From Agrobacterium vitis (GTDB taxonomy: Bacteria; Pseudomonadota; Alphaproteobacteria; Rhizobiales; Rhizobiaceae): a stretch of 64,000 nt of DNA. The number at the start of each line of letters is the position of its first letter. Position 1 is the first letter of the stretch. The DNA is taken from the NCBI RefSeq assembly GCF_013426735.1, contig NZ_AP023273.1, positions 310,001 through 374,000 on the forward strand, read 5' to 3'. The position numbers were made by a program, and so were the translations under genes. This document shows, piece after piece, positions 34,471 to 43,659 of the stretch. The notes under the pieces were generated by a model. It was not told the origin of the DNA, did not search any database, and saw nothing but the letters and a program-made list of their open reading frames with translations.

Positions 34471-37400
34471 GCCGTCACCGAGAGATGTGCGAGAAGCGTT
34501 TCCGGCACGACAGGCATGACCGGTGGCCAATAGCCGGTGGCAGCCGCAATAGCATTGGCAATTGCCGGTGTGACTGCACCGATACCGAGTTCGCCGACCC
34601 CGCGCGGACCAAGCGCGTCGCCGGGGTCGAGATCCTCAAGTGCAAAGACATGCAGACCGAGCGGGGCATCCTGAATGCCGGGCAGCATATAAGTGTCGAA
34701 ATTGCCGGTCAGATAGGCGGCCTCCTGCATCGGGCAATCCTCCGTCAGCGTGAAACCCAGTCCTTGCACCGCACCGCCCTCCAATTGACCGAGATAAGCG
34801 GCAAGATCGATGATCGGTCCGGCGGCAGAATGCTGGTGAAGATCAAGCACCCGCACTTCTCCCGTCACCCGGCTGACCGCGACACGCGCCAGCGACGCGC
34901 CGAAGGCAAAGACAAAGCGGGCATTGGCATCCATATAATCGGTCTTTGGAAAATCAAACGCCACCGTGACGCTTGGCAAATCCTTCTCCGGCAAGCTTGC
35001 GGCGAGATCAGCATAGGACAGCAAAATTGTGCCGCTATGGCTGCCCGGCTCCGCAAATCCGCCGGGTGCCAGAACGAGTTGTGCAGGGTCGCAGCCAAGC
35101 AGTCCTGCCGCCGCACGGCACATCCGTGTGCGAAATTCAGGAGCGGCCAGCCGCACCGAGGCCCAAACGACATGGCTGCCACGCGAGGCGGTGGTGGAGC
35201 CGGAATCCGGGGCCAGCCGCGTATCGCCAGTCAGCGGGAGCACATCTTGGCGCGCGCAACCTAATTCTGCGGAAATGGCCGCGCAGATTGCCGGTAAAAG
35301 CCCCTGCCCCATTTCGTCCAGCCCGAATGCACCTTCGATAAAACCCTGCTTCGTTAGCGCAAGCCTCCCCGCCGCTGGATCGGGAATGACCGATCCGAGG
35401 CCATTGCCCTGATAATTCAGCGCCATGCCGGTGCCAATCATCCACTCCTGATCCACACCGCAGCCCTGCGGCTTGCGCCAAAGCACGGAGGCCGTGGCTG
35501 CGGCCAGCATTTCTTCCAGTCGTTCGCTGCTCGATACCACCTGTCCCAGAGTGCCGGGAGTACCGGGCTGTCGCAGATTGCGCCTGCGAATCTCCAAAGG
35601 CGAAAGGCCGCAAAGAGTTGCCAGCCTGTCCATCTGACACTCGACGGCAAATGTCATCTGGTTGGCGCCAAACCCGCGAAAAGCGCCGCAAAGTCCGTTA
35701 TTGGTATAGGCGAGACGGCCCCGCGTGGTGATATTGCCCACCACATAAGGGCCGATGGCATGTTCAAGCGCCGTTTCCAGAACGCTCGGGCCAAGCGATG
35801 CATACGCCCCCGCATCCGCCACAAGATCAACCTGCTGGGCCAGTAGAATACCTTGCGCGTCGCAGGCGGTTTTCATGCGGATCTTCATCGGGTGGCGCTT
35901 CTGTCCTGCAAGCATGGACTCCGCCCGCGACAAATGAAGCCTGACAGGCCGCCTTGCCTTCAGCGCCAGAAGCGCCAGCACCGGCTGGACAGAAAGCTCA
36001 TCCTTGCCGCCGAAAGCACCGCCGGTCGGCGACGTCACCATCCGGATATCGTCTTCGTCCAAGCCAAGGATACGCGACAATTGCAGCCGGTCACGCCCGC
36101 CATGCTGGCCGCCAGCACACATGTTCAGCCGCCCATCCGGCTCGACAAAGGCATAGCCACCCTCGGTCTCCATGAAGCCATGCATCTGGCGGGGCGTGAT
36201 ATAGGTTTCTTCGACGACATGGGCGGCCTTGGCGAAACCCTGGACACTATCGCCACGGGTAAAGAGAATTTCCCGCTGGAGATTACCGCTTTCGTGCACC
36301 TGTTCCGCCTGCGGCTCCAGAGCCGCTTCCATATCATCCACCACAGGCAGTGGTTCGTAGTGGACGTCGATCAGCGCCAGCGCCTTTTGCGCCGTCTCGT
36401 CATCGACGGCCGCCACCGCTGCGACCGGATCGCCACGATGGCGCACCGTGTCGAAACAGAGCGCTGGCTGGTCCTGCACCACGATGCCAAAAGCATTCAG
36501 CCCCGGCACGTCAAGATGGGTGACAACCGCGATAACGCCCGGCAGTGCTTCTGCCGCCGCCGTCTCGATGGACAGGATCCGCGCATGGGCAATTCCGGCG
36601 CGCAGGATGCGGCCGACCAGCATGCCCTCCTTCCGATAATCGGTCAGATAGGCCAGTTCGCCCCGGATCTTCTGCTCCACATCCGGGCGAATATGCCAGC
36701 GATCTGGCATCCGCAGGCGCTCCAACGCCAGTTCACCTTCGGGCGGGCGGGCAAAGGCAATGGGCGGAGCGAGAGAAGCGGATGGCGCACGACCCGGCAG
36801 AAATCCACCAAGCCCGAAACACAGCATATTCGCGGCAATCAAGCGCCGATAGGCACCGGAGCGAAATCCATCGCCCGGGGCCTGGATCGTCTCCATCAAG
36901 GCGTGATGAACCCCGACCCAATCGATTCCGTCCTCGGCAACCCCAGCCGCAAGCGCTTCGGCATCATAAAGGCGAGCGGGCGGCACGATGCCGCCGCCGA
37001 CGGCAAACCGCGCAGCATCGATACCGCGCTGCCCCGCCCGAAGACGACCAGCGACATTGATGACGCTCGGGCTGAAGGCAGCCCTCAAGCCGATCTTGCG
37101 AAAAATGAAACGCTCCCCAGCCTCCTGCGGCGCAATCAGGATGGCCGTAAGGATTGCGCCTGGCTGCGGCGGGAGCGCCAACCACTCCACCAAGGATATG
37201 GTGATAGGGTCTGACAGGGCGGCAAATTCCAGGATGGCATCAAGCACCAGGAGAGCTGGCAAGAGACAACCAGTGCGCCCAGCGATATTGCCCCCTAGGG
37301 TCGCCAAAGTGCGCACCCCAGGACTGGCCACCAGCTTTACGGCAGCGTGCAACAAGGGCAGAGCCGTAACGATCTCCTGCGAAGCCAGGAGATCGGCAAG

Positions 37401-37613
37401 CCGTGTCATCGCACCGATGCGGACATGCCCCCCGACCTGCGCAATGCCCGACAGCTCTGGAGAAAGCCCCGCAAGGCTGATCATCCGCTCCGGCTTCGCC
37501 AGACCCTTTGCCCATTCCAGTTGCAACGCCGTTGCTCCGGCGACGATGCGCGCGCCCGGCTGCTGCGCCTCAGCGATCGCCAGCTCCAACGTCTCCGGGG
37601 CCAGTACCTCCAT
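34467..37613 (-). CDS. Fused FAD-binding and molybdopterin-binding xanthine-dehydrogenase-type subunit
   Basis: A 1048-residue protein. Residues ~1-280 are a CoxM/XdhB-type FAD domain (ARIVAGATALQLEWAKG, GVRTLATLGGNIAGRTG). From ~310 to the end it is a molybdopterin subunit (TDYRKEGMLVGRILRAGIAH, TGGAFGGKDEL, TNNGLCGAFRGFGANQ). The active-site glutamate is in LGPRGVGELGIG near the end. Family members hydroxylate purines or other N-heterocycles with water as oxygen source. The FAD and Mo parts are usually separate in bacteria; here they are one chain while the [2Fe-2S] part is separate. Purine context favours a purine or modified-purine substrate. Confidence 0.9.
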   Translation of the reverse strand: MEVLAPETLELAIAEAQQPGARIVAGATALQLEWAKGLAKPERMISLAGLSPELSGIAQVGGHVRIGAMTRLADLLASQEIVTALPLLHAAVKLVASPGVRTLATLGGNIAGRTGCLLPALLVLDAILEFAALSDPITISLVEWLALPPQPGAILTAILIAPQEAGERFIFRKIGLRAAFSPSVINVAGRLRAGQRGIDAARFAVGGGIVPPARLYDAEALAAGVAEDGIDWVGVHHALMETIQAPGDGFRSGAYRRLIAANMLCFGLGGFLPGRAPSASLAPPIAFARPPEGELALERLRMPDRWHIRPDVEQKIRGELAYLTDYRKEGMLVGRILRAGIAHARILSIETAAAEALPGVIAVVTHLDVPGLNAFGIVVQDQPALCFDTVRHRGDPVAAVAAVDDETAQKALALIDVHYEPLPVVDDMEAALEPQAEQVHESGNLQREILFTRGDSVQGFAKAAHVVEETYITPRQMHGFMETEGGYAFVEPDGRLNMCAGGQHGGRDRLQLSRILGLDEDDIRMVTSPTGGAFGGKDELSVQPVLALLALKARRPVRLHLSRAESMLAGQKRHPMKIRMKTACDAQGILLAQQVDLVADAGAYASLGPSVLETALEHAIGPYVVGNITTRGRLAYTNNGLCGAFRGFGANQMTFAVECQMDRLATLCGLSPLEIRRRNLRQPGTPGTLGQVVSSSERLEEMLAAATASVLWRKPQGCGVDQEWMIGTGMALNYQGNGLGSVIPDPAAGRLALTKQGFIEGAFGLDEMGQGLLPAICAAISAELGCARQDVLPLTGDTRLAPDSGSTTASRGSHVVWASVRLAAPEFRTRMCRAAAGLLGCDPAQLVLAPGGFAEPGSHSGTILLSYADLAASLPEKDLPSVTVAFDFPKTDYMDANARFVFAFGASLARVAVSRVTGEVRVLDLHQHSAAGPIIDLAAYLGQLEGGAVQGLGFTLTEDCPMQEAAYLTGNFDTYMLPGIQDAPLGLHVFALEDLDPGDALGPRGVGELGIGAVTPAIANAIAAATGYWPPVMPVVPETLLAHLSVTA

Positions 37614-38479
37614 CAGGCGGCTCCTGCGGTCGTGCCGAAGCGAAGGCCTTTTTCCTTCAGCCAGCGGCGATAGGCAATGGAGGAGGAATCGGCCCTTGTC
37701 GGAATTTCAGCCCGCGGCTCCAGCGGCAGCAGTAAAGGACGCTGGTTTTCGACAATGATCCGATCCTGAAGGAAGATCACTTGCTCGAAATTGAGCAATG
37801 CCGTGTGCGGCGAGACGGCATCGACCAGATACATCACCGGCTGGGCGCGGCAAAGTCCGTCTTCCATCGGCTGGATGAACAGGGCAATCGCATCCAACCG
37901 GTTCGGCGATGTGGGACAGACCCGGTAGAGCATCACCACGAAGGGCGATGGCACCCGGTAGGTCAATTGGACGAAATCGCCATCGCTTTCGGTTGCGGCA
38001 ATACGCGGCTGGAAAAAGGTGCAATTGGTCGCCCAGACCTCATCCACATCGCGGCGGATTTCAGACAGATAGTGCGGCACTTCGGTATGTGGTTCGGAGC
38101 CGAGAATATCGGTATGCACGAAGGGAAAATGCGCCATATCGAGGAAATTCTCGACGACGCGCAGGCCCGATGCCCGCATCGTCACCCAACCGCACAGCAC
38201 GAACCGGCGATCCGCCTCTTCTGCTTCCACGATATCGACAATGTCCTTCCCCGGTGTGCCAAGCGTGGTAAACAGGCAACCGTATTTCACCTGGAACGGT
38301 AGGGCCGGTCCATAGCAGCCGTCCGCGCCCACCTCTCGCACCAGCGGCGCACCATTCGCACCCAGCCGGTATTCGATCTCCTGGCCCAGCAGCCTTGTCC
38401 TCACCGGCTGGGTCGTGACATCCCCGGCAGTGGCGATCGCATACCAATCGTCAAGCGCGACCCGGTCGGTCGTCTTCAT
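37613..38479 (-). CDS. Rieske-less aromatic-oxygenase-type catalytic subunit (NdmC-like), copy 1
   Basis: A 288-residue protein of the VanA/Ndm oxygenase group. The mononuclear iron site is intact: N111, D114, H117 and H122 in ENFLDMAHFPFVHTDILG, with D239 in FLQDRIIVENQRP as the third ligand. The N-terminal part keeps Rieske-fold flanks (DDWYAIATAGD, VRTRLLGQEIEYRL, KYGCLFTTLGTP), but the two cluster loops C-x-H and C-x2-H are missing. NdmC of caffeine-degrading P. putida is built this way. Electrons must come from another protein, perhaps the Rieske protein at 46289-46981. ATG 38479 overlaps the upstream amidohydrolase stop. A paralogue is at 52533-53384. Confidence 0.85.
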   Translation of the reverse strand: MKTTDRVALDDWYAIATAGDVTTQPVRTRLLGQEIEYRLGANGAPLVREVGADGCYGPALPFQVKYGCLFTTLGTPGKDIVDIVEAEEADRRFVLCGWVTMRASGLRVVENFLDMAHFPFVHTDILGSEPHTEVPHYLSEIRRDVDEVWATNCTFFQPRIAATESDGDFVQLTYRVPSPFVVMLYRVCPTSPNRLDAIALFIQPMEDGLCRAQPVMYLVDAVSPHTALLNFEQVIFLQDRIIVENQRPLLLPLEPRAEIPTRADSSSIAYRRWLKEKGLRFGTTAGAA

Positions 38480-39870
38480 TTGACACCCTCCGCTTCGCTG
38501 ATCCATTGCTTGGTGCCGCCGCCGTTTTCGGCAAGCCATGCGGCGCGGCGGGCAAAATGTGAAGGTGCCATGCCATGGATATCGGCAATGATCGCCTTGA
38601 CGTCACCGGTCTTCAGCACGCCATCTTCCACGATCACCTGACCATCCACCATGGTCATGGCGACATCACCGCCGCGCACCGCGTGGACGAGATTGTGCTG
38701 CACATTGAAATAGGGACCCTCGGCAAACAGTGGTGTCATGCGCGGCGTATTGGTGCGCACGGCAATGATATCGGCGCGCTTTCCAACTTCGATGGAGCCG
38801 ATTTCATCCTCAAGACCGATAGCCTTGGCGCCGAGAATGGTCGCCATGCGCAGACATTGCCAGCTATCCATAGCGGCGGCATCGCGGTGGCGCAGTTTGC
38901 CGAGCAGGGATGCGGTCTTCATTTCCTCGAACATGTCGAAATTGTTGTTTTCCTTTTCGCCATCCGTGCCAAGACCGACCGGAATGCCAGCGGCCAGCAT
39001 ATCGGCAATCGGTGCAATGCCGGAGGCGAGCTTCATGTTCGACACCGGATTATGGGCGACCGAGACATTGTATCTGGCAATCAATTCGATTTCAGCCTCA
39101 TCCAGCCAGACGGCATGGGCCAGCATGGTGCGCGGCGTCTCGAAGAAGCCGAGATCCTCCAGAACATGCATGGGGCGCTTGCCATAGGTGTCGATAAAGC
39201 CGCCAACCTCGACTTCCGCTTCCGAACAATGGGTGTGAAAGCCGGTGTTATACTGTTTGGCCATGGCGATAGCCCGCTGCTGGCCAGCCGCATCGGCATA
39301 AAACAGATGTTCCAGACCGACCCAGACATTGATGCGGCCTCCCGCCTTGCGGTGCCAGGTCTCAATCATCGCCGCATTGTTGTCGAGCGTTTCGAAATAA
39401 TTGTAATCGGGATGCTCACCAACATACGGAACAGCAACAAGGCGCGTGCCGATGGACTGTGCGGCCCGGGCGCTGCCATCCATATAGCGCCACATATCGA
39501 CAACAGTCGTCGTGCCAGACAATGCGGATTCGGCGTAGCACAGAAAGGACGCCGCCTCGGCTTCATGCGGCAGAAGCGCGCGGTGCATCGGGTTTATATG
39601 GATGGTCAGCCAGTCCCAGACCGGCAGATGTTCCGCCGTGCCGCGCAGGAAGCCGGAATGGGCATGGGCGTTGATCAGCCCCGGCATCAGCAGGGCGTTG
39701 TCGATCTTCTTGACCGGCAGAGCCGGATGGCTGGCCTTCACTGTCTCCAGCGAACCGACCGCCAGGATACGACCCTCTTCGATAGCGACCGCGCCATCAG
39801 GGATGACGCTGTTTTTCGCATCCATGGTCAACAGAGTGTCGGCGGTGACGATCATTGCGCTCGAAGTCAT
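38476..39870 (-). CDS. Amidohydrolase of the TRZ/ATZ/MtaD deaminase type
   Basis: A 464-residue metal-dependent amidohydrolase. LLMPGLINAHAHSGFLRGTA has the first metal histidines, NTGFHTHCSEAEVEVGGF the middle ones, and IPVGLGTDGEKENNN the metal aspartate. The group includes adenosylhomocysteine/methylthioadenosine, 8-oxoguanine and triazine deaminases. In this cluster a substituted aminopurine or its oxidised product is a plausible substrate. ATG 39870 has GGAG six bases before it. It lies 45 bases after the GMC gene stop. Confidence 0.87.
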   Translation of the reverse strand: MTSSAMIVTADTLLTMDAKNSVIPDGAVAIEEGRILAVGSLETVKASHPALPVKKIDNALLMPGLINAHAHSGFLRGTAEHLPVWDWLTIHINPMHRALLPHEAEAASFLCYAESALSGTTTVVDMWRYMDGSARAAQSIGTRLVAVPYVGEHPDYNYFETLDNNAAMIETWHRKAGGRINVWVGLEHLFYADAAGQQRAIAMAKQYNTGFHTHCSEAEVEVGGFIDTYGKRPMHVLEDLGFFETPRTMLAHAVWLDEAEIELIARYNVSVAHNPVSNMKLASGIAPIADMLAAGIPVGLGTDGEKENNNFDMFEEMKTASLLGKLRHRDAAAMDSWQCLRMATILGAKAIGLEDEIGSIEVGKRADIIAVRTNTPRMTPLFAEGPYFNVQHNLVHAVRGGDVAMTMVDGQVIVEDGVLKTGDVKAIIADIHGMAPSHFARRAAWLAENGGGTKQWISEAEGVK

Positions 39871-39915
39871 GCTCATCTCCAGGGTCTTCCTTCTGCCCTT
39901 CAGGGCAAGCAAATT

Positions 39916-41496
39916 TCACGCCGCCTGCATCAGAAAGGCGGCGGCACGCTCACCAATCATCGTCACCGGCGCATGAGTATTGCAGGTTGGAATGATGGGA
40001 ATGACCGAGGCATCGGCAATCGTCAGCCCGGCAAGGCCATGCACCCGCAACCGGCTATCCACCACCGCCATCTCATCACTGCCCATCTTGGCCGTACCAA
40101 CAGGATGAAAGAAAGTGGAACAGCCATTGCGGATGAAATCCCGAAGACCGTCTCTTGAAAGTTTTGCGTCCGGCGCGGCAAAGCCATCAAACAGCCCGGC
40201 AAAAGCCGGTGTCTGCGCCAGCGCCATCACCGTCTCGACGGCCAGAAGTGTCGCATCCAGATCGTCAGGGTCTGCGAAATAATTCGGCTGGATCTCCAGC
40301 GGACCAAGAGGGTCGGCAGACAGTAGGCGCAGATACCCGATGCTTTTCGAGCGCATCAAGCCTGCCCCCATCGAAAACACCGGGCCGGACATGTCGTAGA
40401 GCGCGCGTAGCGCAGGCGTAGCGCTATTGCCCTGCACGGGAAAGGCATGCACATCCGGTTGACCAAGATGGGCCGACGATTTCCAGTTCATCATCGTGCC
40501 GCCGCCATTGTCGAGCACATCGCCCAGCGGCATTTTCGACCGGCAGACCACGGCCTGCACCAACGGGTGATCCTGAAGATTGCGTCCGACGCCGGGAAGG
40601 GCATGGATGAGCGGAATGCCCAGCCGTTTCAATTCCTCGGGATCACCAATGCCCGACAACATCAACAGGCGCGGCGTATCGAAAGCGCCCGCCGCCAGCA
40701 CCACCTGACTTTGGGCAAGCGTCTCAACTGTCTTGCCTTCCACCAGATGGCGAATGCCCGTGCAGCGACCCTTTTCAACCATCAGGCCGATCACCTGTGA
40801 ACCGGTCAGCACAGTCAGGCGCGGATGATCGAGGATCGGATAGAGATAACCCTCAGCCGAACTCCAGCGCTTGCCATCGACAATATTGAAATTCGAGGGG
40901 CAGGCGCCCTCATTGCTCGGCCCGTTCGGATCGTCAATCACGGGAATGCCGAGATCGGCAGCACCCTCCATCATCGCCCGGGCCACCGGATGGAGTGTCT
41001 TGCTGGTCGTGATCTTCAGGGGACCACCAGCACCACGCCAGCGGCTTTCGCCCCCTTCCCAATCCTCGGCCTTCTTGAAGAATGGTAACACATCCTCAAA
41101 GGACCAGCACTCGCAACCGGCGGCCTGCCAGGCGTTATAGTCATTAGGATGGCCACGATACCACATCATCGCGTTGATCGCCGAGGAGCCGCCCAGCACT
41201 TTGCCACGCGGAATACCAATCGTATGGCCGTTGACGCGAGAGGTGGGCGTATAATCATAGCCCCAATCCCAGCGTCCGCGCCCCAACGGCACCCATTGGC
41301 GGGGATCGTCAATCTCGGCCCTGCCGATTCCCGGCTCGCCCGCCTCAATCAGCAGGACGGTCGCATCCGTGCCATCGATCAGGCGGCGCACCACCGGCAA
41401 GCCACCGGAGCCAGCGCCGACGACGATATAGTCATAGGCTTTTTGCAGCGAGCGTTGTGGCAAGAGGGGCCGTGCTTCAGTCATCGTATTGGACAT
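39916..41496 (-). CDS. GMC-family FAD alcohol oxidoreductase (choline dehydrogenase-like)
   Basis: A 526-residue flavoprotein. YDYIVVGAGSGGLPVVRRL binds FAD, GKVLGGSSAINAMMWYRGHP and AAGAFDTPRLLMLSGIG are GMC signatures, and the catalytic His-Asn pair lies in FHPVGTAKMG and NTHAPVTMIGE. It oxidises a primary alcohol to an aldehyde, which the operon's aldehyde dehydrogenase could take further. ATG 41496 is chosen because homology begins there; the ribosome site is weak. Its substrate may be a side chain released from the purine; this is inference. Confidence 0.9.
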   Translation of the reverse strand: MSNTMTEARPLLPQRSLQKAYDYIVVGAGSGGLPVVRRLIDGTDATVLLIEAGEPGIGRAEIDDPRQWVPLGRGRWDWGYDYTPTSRVNGHTIGIPRGKVLGGSSAINAMMWYRGHPNDYNAWQAAGCECWSFEDVLPFFKKAEDWEGGESRWRGAGGPLKITTSKTLHPVARAMMEGAADLGIPVIDDPNGPSNEGACPSNFNIVDGKRWSSAEGYLYPILDHPRLTVLTGSQVIGLMVEKGRCTGIRHLVEGKTVETLAQSQVVLAAGAFDTPRLLMLSGIGDPEELKRLGIPLIHALPGVGRNLQDHPLVQAVVCRSKMPLGDVLDNGGGTMMNWKSSAHLGQPDVHAFPVQGNSATPALRALYDMSGPVFSMGAGLMRSKSIGYLRLLSADPLGPLEIQPNYFADPDDLDATLLAVETVMALAQTPAFAGLFDGFAAPDAKLSRDGLRDFIRNGCSTFFHPVGTAKMGSDEMAVVDSRLRVHGLAGLTIADASVIPIIPTCNTHAPVTMIGERAAAFLMQAA

Positions 41497-41509
41497 GGGG
41501 ACACCGGCC

Positions 41510-42118
41510 TCAATTGTGCTCGCTCGGCCCCATGATGACGATGCCTTCTGAGGCCTCGACATGGCGCACGAAAATATATTTGTCCTCGCGTCCATCCGAA
41601 TGCTTGCGCTTGATGTCCGGCTGCACGGTGCCTGCCACCTTGGCAACCAACACATAGGGAACATCCGCCTTCAGTCCCGCCTCGCAATGGGCCTCGAACT
41701 CTTCCAGCGTGCGGGCAGTAAAGGCATTGTCGATCCCGGCGCCGCGAGCAATGGCGGCAATATCCACCCGCCCGAAAGCCGTGTGGGTCGGCGGCCCGCC
41801 AATCGACTGGTAGCACTCATTGTCCCAGACGACGATGAACAGGTTTTTCGGTTGTTCATTGCCAAGGGTGGCGAGAATGCCGAGGTTGAACATCATGCCG
41901 CCATCGGTATCGAGCGAGATGATCCGGCGATGCGGAAGCCCGGCTGCCAGCCCAAAGGCCTGCGGCGTGACGCAGCCAAGCTGCTGCTGGAACAGGCTGG
42001 CCTGGCGCATATGCGGGGCGGCGTTGTACCATTCATCAACGGAGGCCCCGAGCGACAGGATGACAAGCTCGTTTTCCAGCCGTGCGGCCAGCAGCTTCAT
42101 GCAATCATATCGCTTCAT
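41510..42118 (-). CDS. TPP-dependent decarboxylase, C-terminal (cofactor-binding) subunit
   Basis: A 202-residue protein of the sulfopyruvate/phosphonopyruvate decarboxylase beta type. The TPP diphosphate motif is seen in SLDTDGGMMFNLGI, ending in the conserved DN of VVWDNECYQSIGG. The N-terminal LSLGASVDEWYNAAPH and QLGCVTPQAFGLAAGLPHR match ComE-like subunits. It overlaps the alpha-subunit gene (ATGA), so both are made together. A split 2-oxoacid decarboxylase is expected; the 2-oxoacid is not known and its place in a purine cluster is unexpected. Confidence 0.85.
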   Translation of the reverse strand: MKRYDCMKLLAARLENELVILSLGASVDEWYNAAPHMRQASLFQQQLGCVTPQAFGLAAGLPHRRIISLDTDGGMMFNLGILATLGNEQPKNLFIVVWDNECYQSIGGPPTHTAFGRVDIAAIARGAGIDNAFTARTLEEFEAHCEAGLKADVPYVLVAKVAGTVQPDIKRKHSDGREDKYIFVRHVEASEGIVIMGPSEHN

Positions 42119-42615
42119 CGGACGATGCTCCCGCCAAGGGCGATGGCCGAGTGGTAGTAGGCATTGTAGGACCAGTTATAGGCATCGATAATCGATTGCT
42201 CGATTTCGTCTTCCTCGCGCACCACCCGGTAGGGAATGCGCAACGCATTCAGCACCGGCTCCATGGTGATGCCATGGGGAATGGCCCACCAGTTGTTTTC
42301 GCCGAGTTCGCCGCGATAGCTCATCAGCATGACGACCGGAATACCAGCCCCCAGCCCCATGCGGGCCAGCGGTTCAACGGAAGCCCGCAGACCAGAATTT
42401 TCCATGACCAGCGCCGCCCGCTTGCCGGAGAGAAACACGCCACCGCAGATTGCCGCCCCCTCACCCTCATTGGTGACACGGATGGTGCGGATCTCAGGAT
42501 CGGCATCGAGTGCCGGATACAATTCCTTGAACAGCGAGTCGGGCAGGTAGCAAACGACGCTGACCCCGGCTTTCTTGAGGCCGCTGATGACGGCATCGAC
42601 GGATGATGGTTTCAT
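42115..42615 (-). CDS. TPP-dependent decarboxylase, N-terminal (pyrimidine-binding) subunit
   Basis: A 166-residue protein like sulfopyruvate decarboxylase alpha (ComD). VVCYLPDSLFKELYPALD starts the fold, and RVTNEGEGAAICGG holds the glutamate that activates TPP. LVMENSGLRASVEPLARMG follows. It pairs with the 41510-42118 product. ATG 42615 follows a GAGGG ribosome site. It comes 93 bases after the LysR gene, in the same direction. Confidence 0.85.
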   Translation of the reverse strand: MKPSSVDAVISGLKKAGVSVVCYLPDSLFKELYPALDADPEIRTIRVTNEGEGAAICGGVFLSGKRAALVMENSGLRASVEPLARMGLGAGIPVVMLMSYRGELGENNWWAIPHGITMEPVLNALRIPYRVVREEDEIEQSIIDAYNWSYNAYYHSAIALGGSIVR

Positions 42616-42708
42616 GGTGATCCCTCGTTTCCGTATGAGGTTCGCAAACCGAAAGTGTTTCGAATAGACGGCATTTTTCGACGTAAGTGATGCGCAAAAG
42701 GCAACATG

Positions 42709-43659
42709 TTACGATAGGTCTCGCGGCACGTGTGCTGCCGCCTGGGCAAGCTGTTCGACCGATTGCTCCAGCAGCCGTCCCAGCGCCGAGGCCGCATCCG
42801 ACATCTCCTTGGCGGAGCGCGACAGCAACAGCAGCTTGCGGTTCGGCAAGCGGCTATCGGAAAGCGGCACAAACACCAGTGACCCCTCGGCCAGTTCCTG
42901 TTCCACGCCGACCCGGGTCTGCAAGACAAGGCCGAGATTGCGCCTCGCCAATTCCACCATCAGGCCGATGGAGTTGGTGCGTGAGCGGTGCGAGAGATCC
43001 ACCAGCGACCGGTTTAAAGCCTCCTCTACCGAAGCGCCCAGCGTCAGGCTGGCATCCGAGAGGATCACCCGCAGATTGGCGAGATCAAACAGCTTGATTT
43101 CCGTGCGCTTGGCCATGTCACTGTCCGGCAAGGCCAGAACACCGATTGGCAGCGAGACGCTGGCAATACGACGCACGGTGCGCGGTACGCGCACGTCGAA
43201 AAGAACGGCGAGATCGCATTCGCCCTCGGCCACGGCATTGGCCGCCTGCTGCGAGGCCATGACCTTGACATCAACGGTTATGGCCGGATGCCTACTCCAG
43301 AATGCCTCCAGCGCCGCTGGCAAAAGGCCCCGCGCCACGCTTTCCACCACAGCCACCGAGACGGTGCCTCGATGCAGCCCGTGCAGATCGTTGATTTCGG
43401 CGCAGGCGCGGCTGAGTTCCGACAGCGACGCTTTGGCGTGATACAGCAGCAGCTCACCGGCGCTGGTCAGTTTCAGGCGCTGGCGCACCCGGTCAAACAG
43501 CGGCGTGCCGATTTCCTCTTCCAATTGACGCAGGATGCGGCTGACGGAAGAGGGTGCCACATTGAGGGCAAGGGCTGCCTGGCGGATCGAGCCCAGCCGC
43601 GCCACCAGCTGGAAATAATGGATGCGCGTTGCAACCAGGCCCAGCCGGTAGGCATCCAT
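42709..43659 (-). CDS. LysR-family transcriptional regulator, probable regulator of the purine-type cluster
   Basis: About 316 residues. The winged helix lies in YFQLVARLGSIRQAALALNV and VAPSSVSRILRQLEEEIGTP, followed by a periplasmic-binding-like effector domain. ATG 43659 overlaps the adenine deaminase stop (TGATG); the GTG at 43662 is an alternative. It sits inside the leftward operon rather than divergent from it. A candidate T-N11-A palindrome (47361-47377) lies in the divergent promoter region 3.7 kb upstream. The effector is unknown. Confidence 0.88.
   Translation of the reverse strand: MDAYRLGLVATRIHYFQLVARLGSIRQAALALNVAPSSVSRILRQLEEEIGTPLFDRVRQRLKLTSAGELLLYHAKASLSELSRACAEINDLHGLHRGTVSVAVVESVARGLLPAALEAFWSRHPAITVDVKVMASQQAANAVAEGECDLAVLFDVRVPRTVRRIASVSLPIGVLALPDSDMAKRTEIKLFDLANLRVILSDASLTLGASVEEALNRSLVDLSHRSRTNSIGLMVELARRNLGLVLQTRVGVEQELAEGSLVFVPLSDSRLPNRKLLLLSRSAKEMSDAASALGRLLEQSVEQLAQAAAHVPRDLS

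Noticed and set aside
35853..37214. 453-codon plus-strand frame opposite the xanthine-dehydrogenase-type gene
   Set aside because: It is antisense to conserved FAD and molybdopterin domains and has no recognisable motif.
38575..40158. 527-codon plus-strand frame opposite the amidohydrolase and GMC genes
   Set aside because: It spans two well-supported genes on the other strand and has the composition of a reverse shadow.
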